A DNA stretch of 64,000 nucleotides from Bacillota bacterium (GCA_023407175.1 JAEYMU010000031.1:1-64000), one strand, 5' to 3'; shown: positions 35,698-45,747, numbered from the stretch's first letter. Numbers and translations are program-made. The notes: generated by a model not told the origin, from the sequence alone.

Positions 35698-37020
35698 ATG
35701 AAAAAGTTATTGGCGTTACTTATGGTTTCTTTATTATGTGGATCAACACTGCTTGGATGTCAGTATTCATCTTCATCAAAAGACAATGACTCTCAGGGTG
35801 ACAAGCCTGCAGCAACTCAAGCAGCCTCAGATTCAGAACTGACCGGGGATCCTATTCTGATTGGCAGCGTTGAACCATTAACGGGGGATTTGGCAGATTC
35901 AGGAAAGAATATGCAATACGGTATTCAAATGGCACTCGACGAAGTGAATGCAGCCGGTGGTATCAACGGCAGACCGATAGAAATTGTCTATGGCGACAGC
36001 AAGGGTGCCGGCGCAACAGGTATGACAGAGATGGAACGACTGCTTACACAGGAAAAGGTTCTTGCTGTAATCGGAGCATATCAAAGCTCAGTAACAGAAG
36101 TTATTTCACAGGTTGCTGAAACCTATAAGGTGCCCCTGATTGCTGAAAATGCAACCTCAGACGCGTTAACCTCACACGGCTATGAGTATTTCTTCCGTCT
36201 GGCTCCGACAAATATGATGTTTATCCGTGATATGGTTCAGTTTATCTCTGACTCCGACGAAAAGAACGATGACATGGACATTAAAACAATCGCTGTATGT
36301 GCAGATAATACCGAAGTAGGCCAGCAAACAGTAGAATGGACCAAATACTGGGCAAAAGAGCATGGATATGAATACCTGGGCGAGGTTCTTTATTCTCAGG
36401 GCGCAGCCGACTTAACCAGCGAGGTTCTGCAGTTAAAAGACATAAATCCGGACGCATTAATCGTTGACAGCTATGTATCAGATGCTATTTTATTGACAAA
36501 GACCTTCAATGAGCAGGGATATGCACCAAAGCTTATTATTGCTAAAGGAAACGGCTATACGGAAGCTTCTTATCTTCAGTCTGTCGGAGGCCTTGCCAAC
36601 GGCATCACAGTAGCAACCGAATATGTTCCCGGCTCTAAAGGCCAAAACGTATCAGATGCTTTTGAACAAAAATATGGCGTTGCCATGAACGGTCATTCTG
36701 CAGAAGGCTATACAACCACCTGGGTGCTCGCAACCGCATTGCAGAATATCGTGGATGCCGGACTTGATATCACCTCCGAAACAATTAAGGATGAGTTATC
36801 AAAGGTTAAAATCGATGGCAGCTTCTCTAACGGCAATGAAATTATACTTCCCTATGACACTATCGAATTCACAACTTCTGAATTCAACGGAACCACATAT
36901 CAAAACCAGAATATGGGCGGCAAATTAACAGTAGTTCAAATACAGGACGGCAAATATGTACCGGTATGGCCCTTTGATATTACTGACAATGAATTCATCT
37001 ATCCTGCTCCTTTACAATAA
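35698..37020 (+). CDS. Liv-type ABC substrate-binding lipoprotein
   Basis: The 440-residue product has a lipobox LLGC with the lipidated cysteine at residue 21 and a Ser/Asp-rich linker. The mature part has the Leu/Ile/Val-binding pattern: PILIGSVEPLTGDLADSGK, EVNAAGGINGRPIEIVYGDS and VIGAYQSSVTEVI. It is the last gene of the cluster CdaR - glycerate kinase - KduD-like - LivHMGF. AGGAGG stands before the ATG. The ligand is probably the acid handled by the cluster, not proven. Confidence 0.92.
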   Translation: MKKLLALLMVSLLCGSTLLGCQYSSSSKDNDSQGDKPAATQAASDSELTGDPILIGSVEPLTGDLADSGKNMQYGIQMALDEVNAAGGINGRPIEIVYGDSKGAGATGMTEMERLLTQEKVLAVIGAYQSSVTEVISQVAETYKVPLIAENATSDALTSHGYEYFFRLAPTNMMFIRDMVQFISDSDEKNDDMDIKTIAVCADNTEVGQQTVEWTKYWAKEHGYEYLGEVLYSQGAADLTSEVLQLKDINPDALIVDSYVSDAILLTKTFNEQGYAPKLIIAKGNGYTEASYLQSVGGLANGITVATEYVPGSKGQNVSDAFEQKYGVAMNGHSAEGYTTTWVLATALQNIVDAGLDITSETIKDELSKVKIDGSFSNGNEIILPYDTIEFTTSEFNGTTYQNQNMGGKLTVVQIQDGKYVPVWPFDITDNEFIYPAPLQ

Positions 37021-37067
37021 AGTAAACATAACATATTACAGCTTGTTATAACTCCAACTGCGTTATC

Positions 37068-37132
37068 AGAAATCCCCCTCCGAAAGATCACTTAGCCGTC
37101 AAAGCCAAGTGCCCGATCGGAGGGGGATTTCT
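37068..37132. terminator. GC-rich hairpin between the convergent Liv and FmdA genes
   Basis: Perfect 15-base arms (37068-37082 and 37118-37132) with a 35-base loop that can fold further (CACTT with AAGTG). The ends of the arms are A- or T-rich but there is no long T-run. It lies 47 bases after the plus-strand operon and likely serves as a two-way terminator. Confidence 0.6.
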
Positions 37133-37268
37133 CTGTTACCCCCGTACATGAACGAAATCGGCTATGATGTCATTGGTATGGCATGAAAATACCAAACATG
37201 TTTTTCCGTTGCATTGCCCGTAAACGGCCGGCTCAGACTCAGTAAAGCATGCACCCTTTTGTTTCTTC

Positions 37269-38162
37269 TTATAGCTGTACCCCGGATTTTTCAACATAAT
37301 TAAGCTCAAGTGACATTCTTGCTGTTTTCAGCGGATCCACCACCTGGCTGATTTCAAGATTTGCATATAGCCCGCACAGAAAACCCGATTCATAAAAGTC
37401 CAGCTTTCCGTTATCTACAATAAAATAAACCAGTTTCTCCATAGCCTTCTTTAATGCGCCTTCGATATCATCAGCCGTAGCAATGGAGGCCAGCTTACCA
37501 TCCGCCACCACAAAGGGGATGTCCAGCTTCAAATCCTTACGTACATTTACCGTAACCTGTACTTCTCCTTCTACCTCAAGGCCTGTATAAAAGGATTCTC
37601 CGTCTCCCATGGCCGCATGAAGATCCCCCATAACCAGCATTCCGCCTTCCACTCCGACCGGCAGAAACAGTGTGCTGCCTTCCTTTACCAGGGTTGTATC
37701 CATGTTTCCGCCATGGTCTCCCGGCAGAATTGTCTTATAGGCGCCCTCTGCCGGAGAAAGGCCGATCACTCCGATCATTGGCTTGATGGGAAATTCCACA
37801 CCCTCCGCAATTTTTACCATATTTTCAGATAGATCATATATTTTAGTAATTGACTTTTCAACCAGGTGACCCAGAAGGCCCTCGCCGGGAATGCACATGG
37901 TGCAGCCGGAGGAAGCACATTTGATACTGTCTATATGCACCTCCAACACATCCCCGGGCAGGACTCCCTCAAAATACGCCGGTCCTGTCGCCGGGTTTAT
38001 GGTAGAGTAATCAAGCTGCTCCAGGATATCAGTTTCACTTTTATACTGTCCGGAAAAGCAATCCTGAGTCTGGAAGGTGACCGTCGCAGGAAGCGCAAAT
38101 CTTTCAGCCGCCTGATTGTCCGCCTTTAATACAAATACTTTTTTCTCTTTTGAAATATACAT
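37269..38162 (-). CDS. Acetamidase/formamidase family protein
   Basis: The 297-residue product matches the FmdA/AmdA family: NPATGPAYFEGVLPGDVLEVHI (residues about 56-77), MIGVIGLSP near 129 and the metal-site block PGDHGGNMDTT and MGDLHAAMGDGE. Members release ammonia from formamide, acetamide or other small amides. It is the last gene of the long leftward cluster and stands 16 bases after the aminotransferase. A catabolic role on an amide intermediate is likely. Confidence 0.88.
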   Translation of the reverse strand: MYISKEKKVFVLKADNQAAERFALPATVTFQTQDCFSGQYKSETDILEQLDYSTINPATGPAYFEGVLPGDVLEVHIDSIKCASSGCTMCIPGEGLLGHLVEKSITKIYDLSENMVKIAEGVEFPIKPMIGVIGLSPAEGAYKTILPGDHGGNMDTTLVKEGSTLFLPVGVEGGMLVMGDLHAAMGDGESFYTGLEVEGEVQVTVNVRKDLKLDIPFVVADGKLASIATADDIEGALKKAMEKLVYFIVDNGKLDFYESGFLCGLYANLEISQVVDPLKTARMSLELNYVEKSGVQL

Positions 38163-38178
38163 AATAATCCTCCTGTCG

Positions 38179-39519
38179 TCAGGACCAACCCGAGAAAGCT
38201 TTTAATGTATCCCGGGAAACCTTTCCGGAAGCCGCATCCAGGATCGCCTGCTCTAATATGTTAACCGCTATTTTTGCTTCGTCTTCTGTTAGAATTAATG
38301 GCGGAGTAAACTCAATTACATTGGAATGGAGACCGGTATAGAAGCAAAGCATGCCAAGCTCATATGCACGGTAAACCGCCATTGCTGCCAATTCCCTTGC
38401 CGGCGCCTTTGTCTTTTGATCTACAACAAGCTCTGTTCCGACTATCATTCCCCGCCCTCTGATTTCACCAATATAGGGACATCTTTTTTTTACCTCTGTG
38501 AGAAGCTTCATAAGAAGCGCTCCCATCCTCTCTGCCCGGGATAACAGGTGTTCTTCCCGGATTACCTGAAGAGTCGTCAGGGCAGCCGCACACACGACCG
38601 GTCCACCGGAAGTCGTAAACATATGCTGGCCCGTACCCGAGTCCATCAATTCCTTCCGCCCTGCCACCAGGCTTAAGGGCAGTCCCCCGCCGATGGGCTT
38701 TCCGATTACAACTGCATCCGGAACAATATCTTCTGCTTCAAAGCCAAACATTTTTCCTGTTCTTCCAAGACCCACCTTAACTTCGTCAAAGATCAGATAA
38801 ATCCCGTGTTTATGGCAGATCCCCTCCAGGCCCTTCAGAAAGCCTGCAACAGCAGGAATATCTCCTCCGTCACTTTGTACAGACTCTGCAACAATTGCAG
38901 ATATTTCCTCCGGCAGGCACTGTTTGCCCAGCACCTCTTCCCTGATATAATCCAGGCAGTATAGATTACAGTCATCTTTCTCTTTGCCGAAGGGGCACCG
39001 GTAGCAGTAGGGATAGGGCAGCTTTATATTATTTTCACCGGAAGGAAAGGTACGCAGAGAGGGATGTCCGGACATCGCATAAGCTCCGAGGGTCTGTCCG
39101 TGATATGATCCCTGAAAGGTAATAATTTTCTTACGTCCTGTTGCCATAAACAGCATTTTGGATAAAAATTCGTTGGCATCCGAACCCGAATGCCCAAACC
39201 ATACCTTTTTCTCAAAGTCTCCCGGAAGCAGCTGGGTTATCCTTTCAGACAGGTCAATGCTTTCCGGGTTGATATAGGAGATGCAGGAGGTAAAAATATT
39301 ATTGTCCAGTTTTGCTTTCAAAGCTTCTATTACCTTTGGATGGCCATATCCCAAATTCATAACGGCCCATCCGGCACTCATATCAATATATTCCTTTCCC
39401 TCCGCGTCATAAACCCTGCTTCCCTTTGAGCCTGTAATATTGATCGGATAGAAACGAAGCTTCATCACATCGGACAGATACTTTTTATCCCGCTGGAATA
39501 TTACCTCATTTTCCTTCAT
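38179..39519 (-). CDS. Class III PLP aminotransferase or amino-acid racemase with Cys-rich insert
   Basis: The 446-residue product has the class III pattern: HSGSDANEFLSKMLF near 110, FQGSYHGQTLGAYAMSGH near 135, LIFDEVKVGLGRTG near 245 and the PLP lysine in VIGKPIGGGLP near 276. It also has an insert YPYCYRCPFGKEKDDCNLYC (about 169-188) with four cysteines, seen in some GABA-aminotransferase-like and amino-acid racemase enzymes. It overlaps the decarboxylase gene by 14 bases. Whether it transaminates or racemises cannot be told from sequence alone. Confidence 0.85.
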   Translation of the reverse strand: MKENEVIFQRDKKYLSDVMKLRFYPINITGSKGSRVYDAEGKEYIDMSAGWAVMNLGYGHPKVIEALKAKLDNNIFTSCISYINPESIDLSERITQLLPGDFEKKVWFGHSGSDANEFLSKMLFMATGRKKIITFQGSYHGQTLGAYAMSGHPSLRTFPSGENNIKLPYPYCYRCPFGKEKDDCNLYCLDYIREEVLGKQCLPEEISAIVAESVQSDGGDIPAVAGFLKGLEGICHKHGIYLIFDEVKVGLGRTGKMFGFEAEDIVPDAVVIGKPIGGGLPLSLVAGRKELMDSGTGQHMFTTSGGPVVCAAALTTLQVIREEHLLSRAERMGALLMKLLTEVKKRCPYIGEIRGRGMIVGTELVVDQKTKAPARELAAMAVYRAYELGMLCFYTGLHSNVIEFTPPLILTEDEAKIAVNILEQAILDAASGKVSRDTLKAFSGWS

Positions 39520-40948
39520 CTTGTTTTACTTCTTTCTTATATTCGGTGTAATCCAATTCATGCTTCACCAGATCCTCATAGGTCTCTGCCGGACGAATTA
39601 TGATATCCTCTCCTGCTTCGGTTATCAGGACAGCACCTGCTCTCGGACGTCCGTTATAATTACTCATCGTCGGAGTTCCATAAGCTCCTACATTCAGCAT
39701 ACCAATCAAATCCCCGATTTTGGTAGATTCCGGCAGTTTTCTGTAATCCGGAAGATTTTTATGGTAGTCAATATCAAAAAAGACATCTCCCGAATCACAG
39801 CAGGGACCGGCCACCTTAAAATTCCTTACGTGGCTTTCATCTAATTTATTCGCACATACCATATGATAATACCAGTAATAGGATTTCACCTCAAGCAGTG
39901 TATTGAAACCGGCGTCCAGTGTAATCCAGCTCTCATCTGACTTTATTCTTTTCTTCTCATTCTCAATTCTTGAAAGGAGAACTGCCGTATCCGCACTAAC
40001 CTTTCTTCCTGCTTCCAGAATAAATTCACAATCCGTGAAAAAATCCTTCAGCTCTTCTCCTGCCCATGCTTTTACCTGCTCCGGCTTCAGCTCCTTAAGG
40101 ACCTCCTCCGCTATCCAGTCACAGGTCAGCTCTCCCCGGTACATGGCATAAATATTAGGGGGCATATACTGGGAGGCCGCAATTTCAATATGATGCGGCA
40201 CCGGAAGCCCTCCTCCCACATTCAGTATAATGGGTTTGTATTTCGTATACTTATACATAGCTACCGCTGTTTTAAGCATAACACGGAAGGCTTCGACAAA
40301 GGACATCAGGTCATAGGTCTGTGTTCCAATATGAAAATGATATCCAAGTACATTCAGTTCCTTTTGGCCAAGTGCATATACTAATACCCGTTCCAGCTCA
40401 TCAAGCATAATTCCGAATTTAGATTCATGGGTTCCGGTTTCATTTCCTTTCACGACTCCGGTCGAAACCTCCGGAACAATCCGGAGCGTGATATTCGCCT
40501 TTTTCCCTGTACTTAAGGCGATAGAGGAAATCCTGAACAGCTCGGATATGGAGTCCACATTGATTGACTTGATCTCCTGCGTGATCGCATATTCCAACTC
40601 CTCTATTGTCTTGCCCACACCATTGAATACGATCTGATCCGGCCTGAAGCCGGCGCGCAGGCCTTTATAAAGCTCGCCGCCGGAATTCACCTCAAGATCC
40701 CCTCCTGCTTCTCTTACAATTTGAAGATTAGCCAGCGTAGACTCCGTCTTGGCCGCATAATGCAAGGAGGAATTCGCGTATCTTGACCGGAATGCAGTCA
40801 GAATTTCATGAACATTCTGCTTGAACCGCTTCTCTGAAAAAACATATAATGGTGTTCCATATTTATCGGCTATTGTTGTCAGGTCAACCCCATCCATAGA
40901 AAGATGTCCCTGCTCATTAGATAATATGCCGTTTCCCAAAAAAGCCAT
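39506..40948 (-). CDS. Diaminopimelate-decarboxylase-like PLP enzyme
   Basis: The 480-residue product is a fold type III PLP decarboxylase: the PLP lysine in LHYAAKTEST (about K67), YHFHIGTQ near 200, LNVGGGLPVPHH near 241, and the active-site cysteine of the partner subunit in GPCCDSGDVFF near 385. It is longer than typical LysA (about 420) by an insert after residue 255. Its place in a catabolic cluster with an importer, rather than with lysine genes, suggests a different amino-acid substrate. The gene follows the creatininase gene by 15 bases. Confidence 0.85.
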   Translation of the reverse strand: MAFLGNGILSNEQGHLSMDGVDLTTIADKYGTPLYVFSEKRFKQNVHEILTAFRSRYANSSLHYAAKTESTLANLQIVREAGGDLEVNSGGELYKGLRAGFRPDQIVFNGVGKTIEELEYAITQEIKSINVDSISELFRISSIALSTGKKANITLRIVPEVSTGVVKGNETGTHESKFGIMLDELERVLVYALGQKELNVLGYHFHIGTQTYDLMSFVEAFRVMLKTAVAMYKYTKYKPIILNVGGGLPVPHHIEIAASQYMPPNIYAMYRGELTCDWIAEEVLKELKPEQVKAWAGEELKDFFTDCEFILEAGRKVSADTAVLLSRIENEKKRIKSDESWITLDAGFNTLLEVKSYYWYYHMVCANKLDESHVRNFKVAGPCCDSGDVFFDIDYHKNLPDYRKLPESTKIGDLIGMLNVGAYGTPTMSNYNGRPRAGAVLITEAGEDIIIRPAETYEDLVKHELDYTEYKKEVKQDEGK

Positions 40949-40963
40949 TGATAGATTCTCCTT

Positions 40964-41740
40964 TTATTCCGACAATTTTCTACTGCATTTTGATGAACAG
41001 TAATTCCATCCGCAGGCGTCCAGATCTTTGATTACCGAAATCATCTCCGACACCAGTGCCTGCGTCATCATTTCTCCTTTTTCTGCTGTGGCCGCCGTTG
41101 CATCCCCTGTTTGCGCGGTATTTGTAAGCTCTGCAAAATCCCATTTTACATCTACAAAGGGGGGAAGCCGATCCGGTATCACACAGGTTGCAAGCTCCGG
41201 CTCACACCACTGGGGAAAGAGGTGGTAGGCAATTGAGGTCTCACCCTCTCCTGCATGTCCGCTCCCATTCCAGGCTTTAAAAGTACCCTGTGGCAGCAAA
41301 TCGACCGCTGTTACCCACCACTGCGGCAAGGAGATAATTCTTGCATCCGGCCACGCCTCTTTTATCTGTCTGGCCGCAATCTCGATTGGAGCTATGTTGC
41401 CGTCGTGTCCGCACATAATAAAAATTTTATTAATTCCATTGCGCAGTACTGATGCCAGTATGTCATAAATTACCCGGATTTCCGTATCATATTCCAAAGA
41501 AAGCGTGAAAGGAAAGGTGTCGTAATGTTTGCTGTATCCGATCGGAACCGGGGGAAGCACCAGCATTCCTTTCACACCATCTGCAATAAGCTTTGCGATC
41601 TCATAGGAAACAAAGGTATCACAGCCCTCTGCGATATGTGAGCCGTGGGCCTCACAGGAACCCAGAGCCAAAATCACCTTGTCATATTTATTTTCCATCA
41701 CCTGATGGGCTGTCAGCTTCAGCAATTCATGATTCCGCAT
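40964..41740 (-). CDS. Creatininase family amidohydrolase
   Basis: The 258-residue product has the creatininase family metal motifs: ALGSCEAHGSHIAEGCDTF (about 25-43), LPPVPIGYSKHYDTFP near 61, CGHDGNIAPIE near 109 and SGHAGEGETSIAY near 160. The family hydrolyses cyclic amides such as creatinine or other C-N bonds with two metal ions. The usual E in the first motif is shifted by a cysteine (SCEAHG), which is within family variation. It lies between the binding protein and the decarboxylase. Confidence 0.85.
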   Translation of the reverse strand: MRNHELLKLTAHQVMENKYDKVILALGSCEAHGSHIAEGCDTFVSYEIAKLIADGVKGMLVLPPVPIGYSKHYDTFPFTLSLEYDTEIRVIYDILASVLRNGINKIFIMCGHDGNIAPIEIAARQIKEAWPDARIISLPQWWVTAVDLLPQGTFKAWNGSGHAGEGETSIAYHLFPQWCEPELATCVIPDRLPPFVDVKWDFAELTNTAQTGDATAATAEKGEMMTQALVSEMISVIKDLDACGWNYCSSKCSRKLSE

Positions 41741-41788
41741 ATGATTATCCTTTCATTTATTCCATCGTGTATGCCAAACACAGTATGG

Positions 41789-43009
41789 CTACTCGGTCAC
41801 GGTCTTAATAAATACGGTTTCACCGTCTTCATATTTATTTAAAGAAATTTCCTTGGTGGGTACATGGCTTCCGTTCTTATATGAGATAGTTCCTGTCACT
41901 CCTGCAAAGCCGTCCACCTTTCCGATGGCTTCCTTAATAGCCTCAGCCGTAATATCTCCGTCAATATAATTCTCAATTGCATATTTGATCAGGTACATGG
42001 CATCATAGCCAAGCGCCGCAAATGCATTTTCCGGCTCCACGCCAAATTTATCCTTGTAGGCGGTTTTAAAATTCTCTACGATTTCAGAATCCTGATTTAA
42101 GTTAACATGGGTTGAATAATATACGTTGTTGGAATCCTCCTCCGCAATCTCCGGAATGGTAGTAGAATCAAAGCCATCTCCGCTTAAGACAGGCATATCA
42201 AGGCCTTTGGCCCGGTACTGCTGAAGCATGATAGGCGCCTGGTCGGTAAAGCTGCTAAAGAACAGGACATCGGGTGCCGTATCCAGTGCAAGTACCTTTG
42301 CAATATTGGTGGAGTAATCCGTATAACCGTTCTCATCGTAGCTGTCCTCAAGAACGATCTGTCCCCCCAGCCCGGTAAAACGCTCCTTGAAATATTTACT
42401 GAGTGCCGCGGTATATTCGGCGGTTGAATCCTCAATAACATAGGCAGTTCTGGCACCCAGATCGTTGTAGGCGTATTCTGCAAGGGCATATGCCTGAAGA
42501 TTGTCACCGTAAGCCGCCAGATAGAAGCCGTCACCCACACGGTCGGGCAGATCAGGCAGGGTGGCACCTACGGCTAAGAACGGCTTTCCCGCATCCTGAG
42601 CTGCGGTTCCCGCGGTAATTGCCAAATTGCTGTCACAGGTACCGGCCACAATCTGCGCACCGTTGATATCGATAAGCTTCGTAGCCGCAGTTCCGTTCTG
42701 TGCCGCATCCGACTGGGCATTGATCGTATTATACTTAATCTGCTTTCCGTCAATGCCGCCGGCGGCATTGATTTCTTCTACCGCCAGCAAAAACGCATTG
42801 GCGGCAGGCTCCTCATAGGCCGCCATGTATCCGGTGATATTAAACACCGTACCGATGCTTATCGTGTCATCTCCTGCGGTTGCATCCGTTCCAGAGCTTC
42901 CGGTATCCTCCGCATCTTTTGAGGATGAGTCTGAACCTGTCTGGCATCCGGTCAGAATGCTGAGTGCAAATACAACGCTTAAAACCAGGCATAAAATTTT
43001 CTTTTTCAT
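41789..43009 (-). CDS. Liv-type ABC substrate-binding lipoprotein (second system)
   Basis: The 406-residue product has a lipobox ILTGC (cysteine 22) and a Ser/Asp-rich linker, then the type I binding-protein pattern: ISIGTVFNITGYMAAYEEP, EEINAAGGIDGKQIKYN and GTCDSNLAITAGTAAQDAGK. It is expected to deliver the cluster's substrate to the LivHM permeases. It shares only family-level similarity with the binding protein at 35698, so a different ligand is likely. Confidence 0.92.
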   Translation of the reverse strand: MKKKILCLVLSVVFALSILTGCQTGSDSSSKDAEDTGSSGTDATAGDDTISIGTVFNITGYMAAYEEPAANAFLLAVEEINAAGGIDGKQIKYNTINAQSDAAQNGTAATKLIDINGAQIVAGTCDSNLAITAGTAAQDAGKPFLAVGATLPDLPDRVGDGFYLAAYGDNLQAYALAEYAYNDLGARTAYVIEDSTAEYTAALSKYFKERFTGLGGQIVLEDSYDENGYTDYSTNIAKVLALDTAPDVLFFSSFTDQAPIMLQQYRAKGLDMPVLSGDGFDSTTIPEIAEEDSNNVYYSTHVNLNQDSEIVENFKTAYKDKFGVEPENAFAALGYDAMYLIKYAIENYIDGDITAEAIKEAIGKVDGFAGVTGTISYKNGSHVPTKEISLNKYEDGETVFIKTVTE

Positions 43010-43025
43010 AACAATCTCTCCTTTT

Positions 43026-44138
43026 CTAATTTTTATTTTTTTTATGTTTAAACATTGATCCCATTATGTTAAACATCTCGTTCCAGCTGGATTTTTTTAC
43101 AATCCCTAAATAAGTGTTTTTATCAAAGATACTCTCCAATATGTAATCGCTTCTGCCGGTAATGCCCTGACGATGGAAAATGATTACCAGAATGAATAAG
43201 ACACTCATCGTAATCTTTGACAGCCCGTATAGGGGCGGTACTGCCATTCCAAACAGGGTAAACCCATTCTCCAGACCCGCCAGAAGCTGGGGAAGAAAGG
43301 TAATGATGAAAGCTCCGGGTATTGCTCCGCTTAAGGAATACATACCGCCGAGCACCGACATCTGAACGATGCTGAAGGTTTCATCAAAGTAAAAATAGCC
43401 CGGAGCTATGGATTTTTGCAGATGTGCCCACAACGCTCCTCCTACCGCTCCAAAAAACGCACTTAAGGCAAAGGATAAAATTCTGTACTTCGTTGCATTG
43501 ATTCCCAGGGATACCGCTGCCGCCTCATCATCCCTGATTGCCGTCATATTTCTTCCGTAAGCGGATTTTACAATCCGGTAAAGAAGAAATAATGATATCA
43601 GGGTTATGACAAATACCACCGGCAGGGTAGCGTAGCCCTTCATTCCACCAAGGCCTTTGGAACCGTTGGTGATGTTTTTGTTGTTATCTATCACTGCCTT
43701 TATAATGATAATCAGGCCAAGAGTCATTACGGAAAGATAATCTCCCCTTGCCCTAAGTACCGGAAACCCGATAATTGCCGCCACTGCCATTGCAATCAGA
43801 CCTGCTATTATGATCGCAACAGGAAACGGCAGCTGGATACCTGCCAGCCAGTCCGGTATATTCTCGATACGGGCCAGCTTCATCTCCTTATTCAAGGTTA
43901 ATAGCGATGCGACATACGCTCCGATTGCCATAAACCCGGCATGTCCGATGGAGAATATACCGGTAAAGCCGTTGGTCAGATTCAGGCTGGCGGTAAGAAT
44001 TACATTGATCAGGAACAGGCTGACCATCATGGAATAATAATTCGGCAACCTGAACTGACAAACCAACAGGATCATTACCGGAAGGAGAACTAATAGAATA
44101 AATTTAAAAATCGAACTGTCATGTATTCTTTTCTTCAC
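43026..44138 (-). CDS. Liv-type ABC permease, LivM-like (second system)
   Basis: The 370-residue product has about nine helices, the LivM block GFTGIFSIGHAGFMAIGAY (about 55-73) and the docking loop IRDDEAAAVSLGINATKYR (about 196-214). The C-terminal tail of about 40 residues is cytoplasmic and basic. It stands 2 bases after the LivH-like gene. Confidence 0.9.
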   Translation of the reverse strand: MKKRIHDSSIFKFILLVLLPVMILLVCQFRLPNYYSMMVSLFLINVILTASLNLTNGFTGIFSIGHAGFMAIGAYVASLLTLNKEMKLARIENIPDWLAGIQLPFPVAIIIAGLIAMAVAAIIGFPVLRARGDYLSVMTLGLIIIIKAVIDNNKNITNGSKGLGGMKGYATLPVVFVITLISLFLLYRIVKSAYGRNMTAIRDDEAAAVSLGINATKYRILSFALSAFFGAVGGALWAHLQKSIAPGYFYFDETFSIVQMSVLGGMYSLSGAIPGAFIITFLPQLLAGLENGFTLFGMAVPPLYGLSKITMSVLFILVIIFHRQGITGRSDYILESIFDKNTYLGIVKKSSWNEMFNIMGSMFKHKKNKN

Positions 44139-44140
44139 TG

Positions 44141-45028
44141 TCAGCTTCTCCTTTCATCGCTGGTGCCAAGAAGACCGTTTGGCTTGGCCAGTAAAACTAT
44201 GATTAATATCAAAAAGACAAAAGCTGTTCTGTAGGAGGTAACGGAGGTGGGCAGATATCCTGCAAAGAACATCTCAAGAAGCCCTAACAGCAATCCGCCG
44301 AGGGCCGCTCCCCCAAAGCTTCCGATTCCTCCGATGACTGCCGCCACAAAGGCCTTAATTCCAATCATAAAGCCCATATCCGGGCTAAAGGATACATATT
44401 CGCCGGAATACATGACACCTGCTATTCCGGCCAGGCTTCCGCCTATGATAAATGCAAAGACAATCACATGATTTATATTGATTCCCATCAGCCTGGAGGC
44501 CTCCAGATTATCGGAGCAGGCCCTCATTGCCATACCGATTTTTGTTTTTTTGATTATAATATTAACCGTGATCAATAAAACGACGCTAACGATAAAGGTC
44601 AGGATGTTCATCATAGAGAGCGATACATTGCCAAAATCATATCTTTTTGAAAAGAATTCCGGCAATTTGAAGGCCTGGTTCTGGGGTGAAAATATCAGTG
44701 TCGCCAAATTCTGAAGCAACGACGATATGGCCAGCGATGTCATGAGCGTTGCCTCCGGTCCCGCACTTCTTAAGGGACGGTAAGCCGCCCGTTCCATCAA
44801 AAGAGCAAATACAACCGTAATGATCAATGCGCCTCCTATAGCCACTGCGATGGGGGCATCCTTGGAAATCAAAATCCATGCTGCATAGGTCGCTATCATC
44901 ATCAAATCGCCATGAGCAAAATTAACCAGTTTTAGTATTCCATATACAATGGAGTACCCGATCGCAACAAGTGCATAGATGCTTCCCATTTTTAAGCCAT
45001 TAATCAATACCCCGATAAAAAAATCCAT
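44141..45028 (-). CDS. Liv-type ABC permease, LivH-like (second system)
   Basis: The 295-residue product has the LivH start pattern NGLKMGSIYALVAIGYSIVYGI, LVNFAHGDLMMI near 36 and MRACSDNLEASRLMGININ near 172 as the docking loop. Its start overlaps the LivF stop by one base. Together with the LivM-like protein it forms the membrane channel. Confidence 0.92.
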   Translation of the reverse strand: MDFFIGVLINGLKMGSIYALVAIGYSIVYGILKLVNFAHGDLMMIATYAAWILISKDAPIAVAIGGALIITVVFALLMERAAYRPLRSAGPEATLMTSLAISSLLQNLATLIFSPQNQAFKLPEFFSKRYDFGNVSLSMMNILTFIVSVVLLITVNIIIKKTKIGMAMRACSDNLEASRLMGININHVIVFAFIIGGSLAGIAGVMYSGEYVSFSPDMGFMIGIKAFVAAVIGGIGSFGGAALGGLLLGLLEMFFAGYLPTSVTSYRTAFVFLILIIVLLAKPNGLLGTSDERRS

Positions 45029-45747
45029 TACCGTCCACCTCCCAGGTATGCATTCTGTACTTCCTTATTGCCGATCAGGTCCCTGCTGGCTCCGCTCATA
45101 ACGATTTCACCGGTTTCCATAATATAGGCCCTGTCGGAAATCTTGAGAGCATCATATGCATTCTGTTCCACAAGCAGAATCGTTATTCCCTCGGCTTTCA
45201 GGCTTTTAATTACGGCAAATACCTGCTGTACGACAATCGGTGCCAGCCCTAAGGAGGGTTCATCCAGTAAAAGCATCTTAGGTCCTGCCATCAGGCCCCT
45301 GGCTATTGCCAGCATCTGCTGCTCACCGCCGGATAGAGTACCTGCACATTGCCTGTACCTTTCCTTCAATATCGGAAACATTTCATAAACCATATCACGG
45401 CGTTTATGAAGAGTCTGGGAACTGCTTACATTATATCCGCCAAGCCTTAAGTTCTCGGCCACTGACATTTTACTGAAGATCTGCCGGCCTTCCGGTACAT
45501 GAATTATTCCCTTCTTAACAATGCTACAGCTGTTTTTATTGCCAATGCTTTCCTCTTCAAAGAAAATTTTTCCGGCCTTAGACTTAATCAGTCCGGATAC
45601 GGTCTTAAGTGTCGTACTCTTTCCCGCCCCGTTCGCTCCGATCAAGGATACGATTTCACCTTTATTCACCTGAAAGGATATCCCTCTGACTGCAATGATA
45701 CTGCCATAGTGAACATCCATATCTTCCACTCTAAGCACTTTCCTCAA
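45028..45747 (-). CDS. Liv-type ABC ATPase, LivF-like (second system)
   Basis: The 239-residue product has Walker A GANGAGKSTT near 38, signature LSGGEQQMLAIARGL near 134 and Walker B LLLDEPSLGLAP near 155. It overlaps the end of the LivG-like gene by 17 bases, a sign of translational coupling. Confidence 0.93.
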   Translation of the reverse strand: MRKVLRVEDMDVHYGSIIAVRGISFQVNKGEIVSLIGANGAGKSTTLKTVSGLIKSKAGKIFFEEESIGNKNSCSIVKKGIIHVPEGRQIFSKMSVAENLRLGGYNVSSSQTLHKRRDMVYEMFPILKERYRQCAGTLSGGEQQMLAIARGLMAGPKMLLLDEPSLGLAPIVVQQVFAVIKSLKAEGITILLVEQNAYDALKISDRAYIMETGEIVMSGASRDLIGNKEVQNAYLGGGR

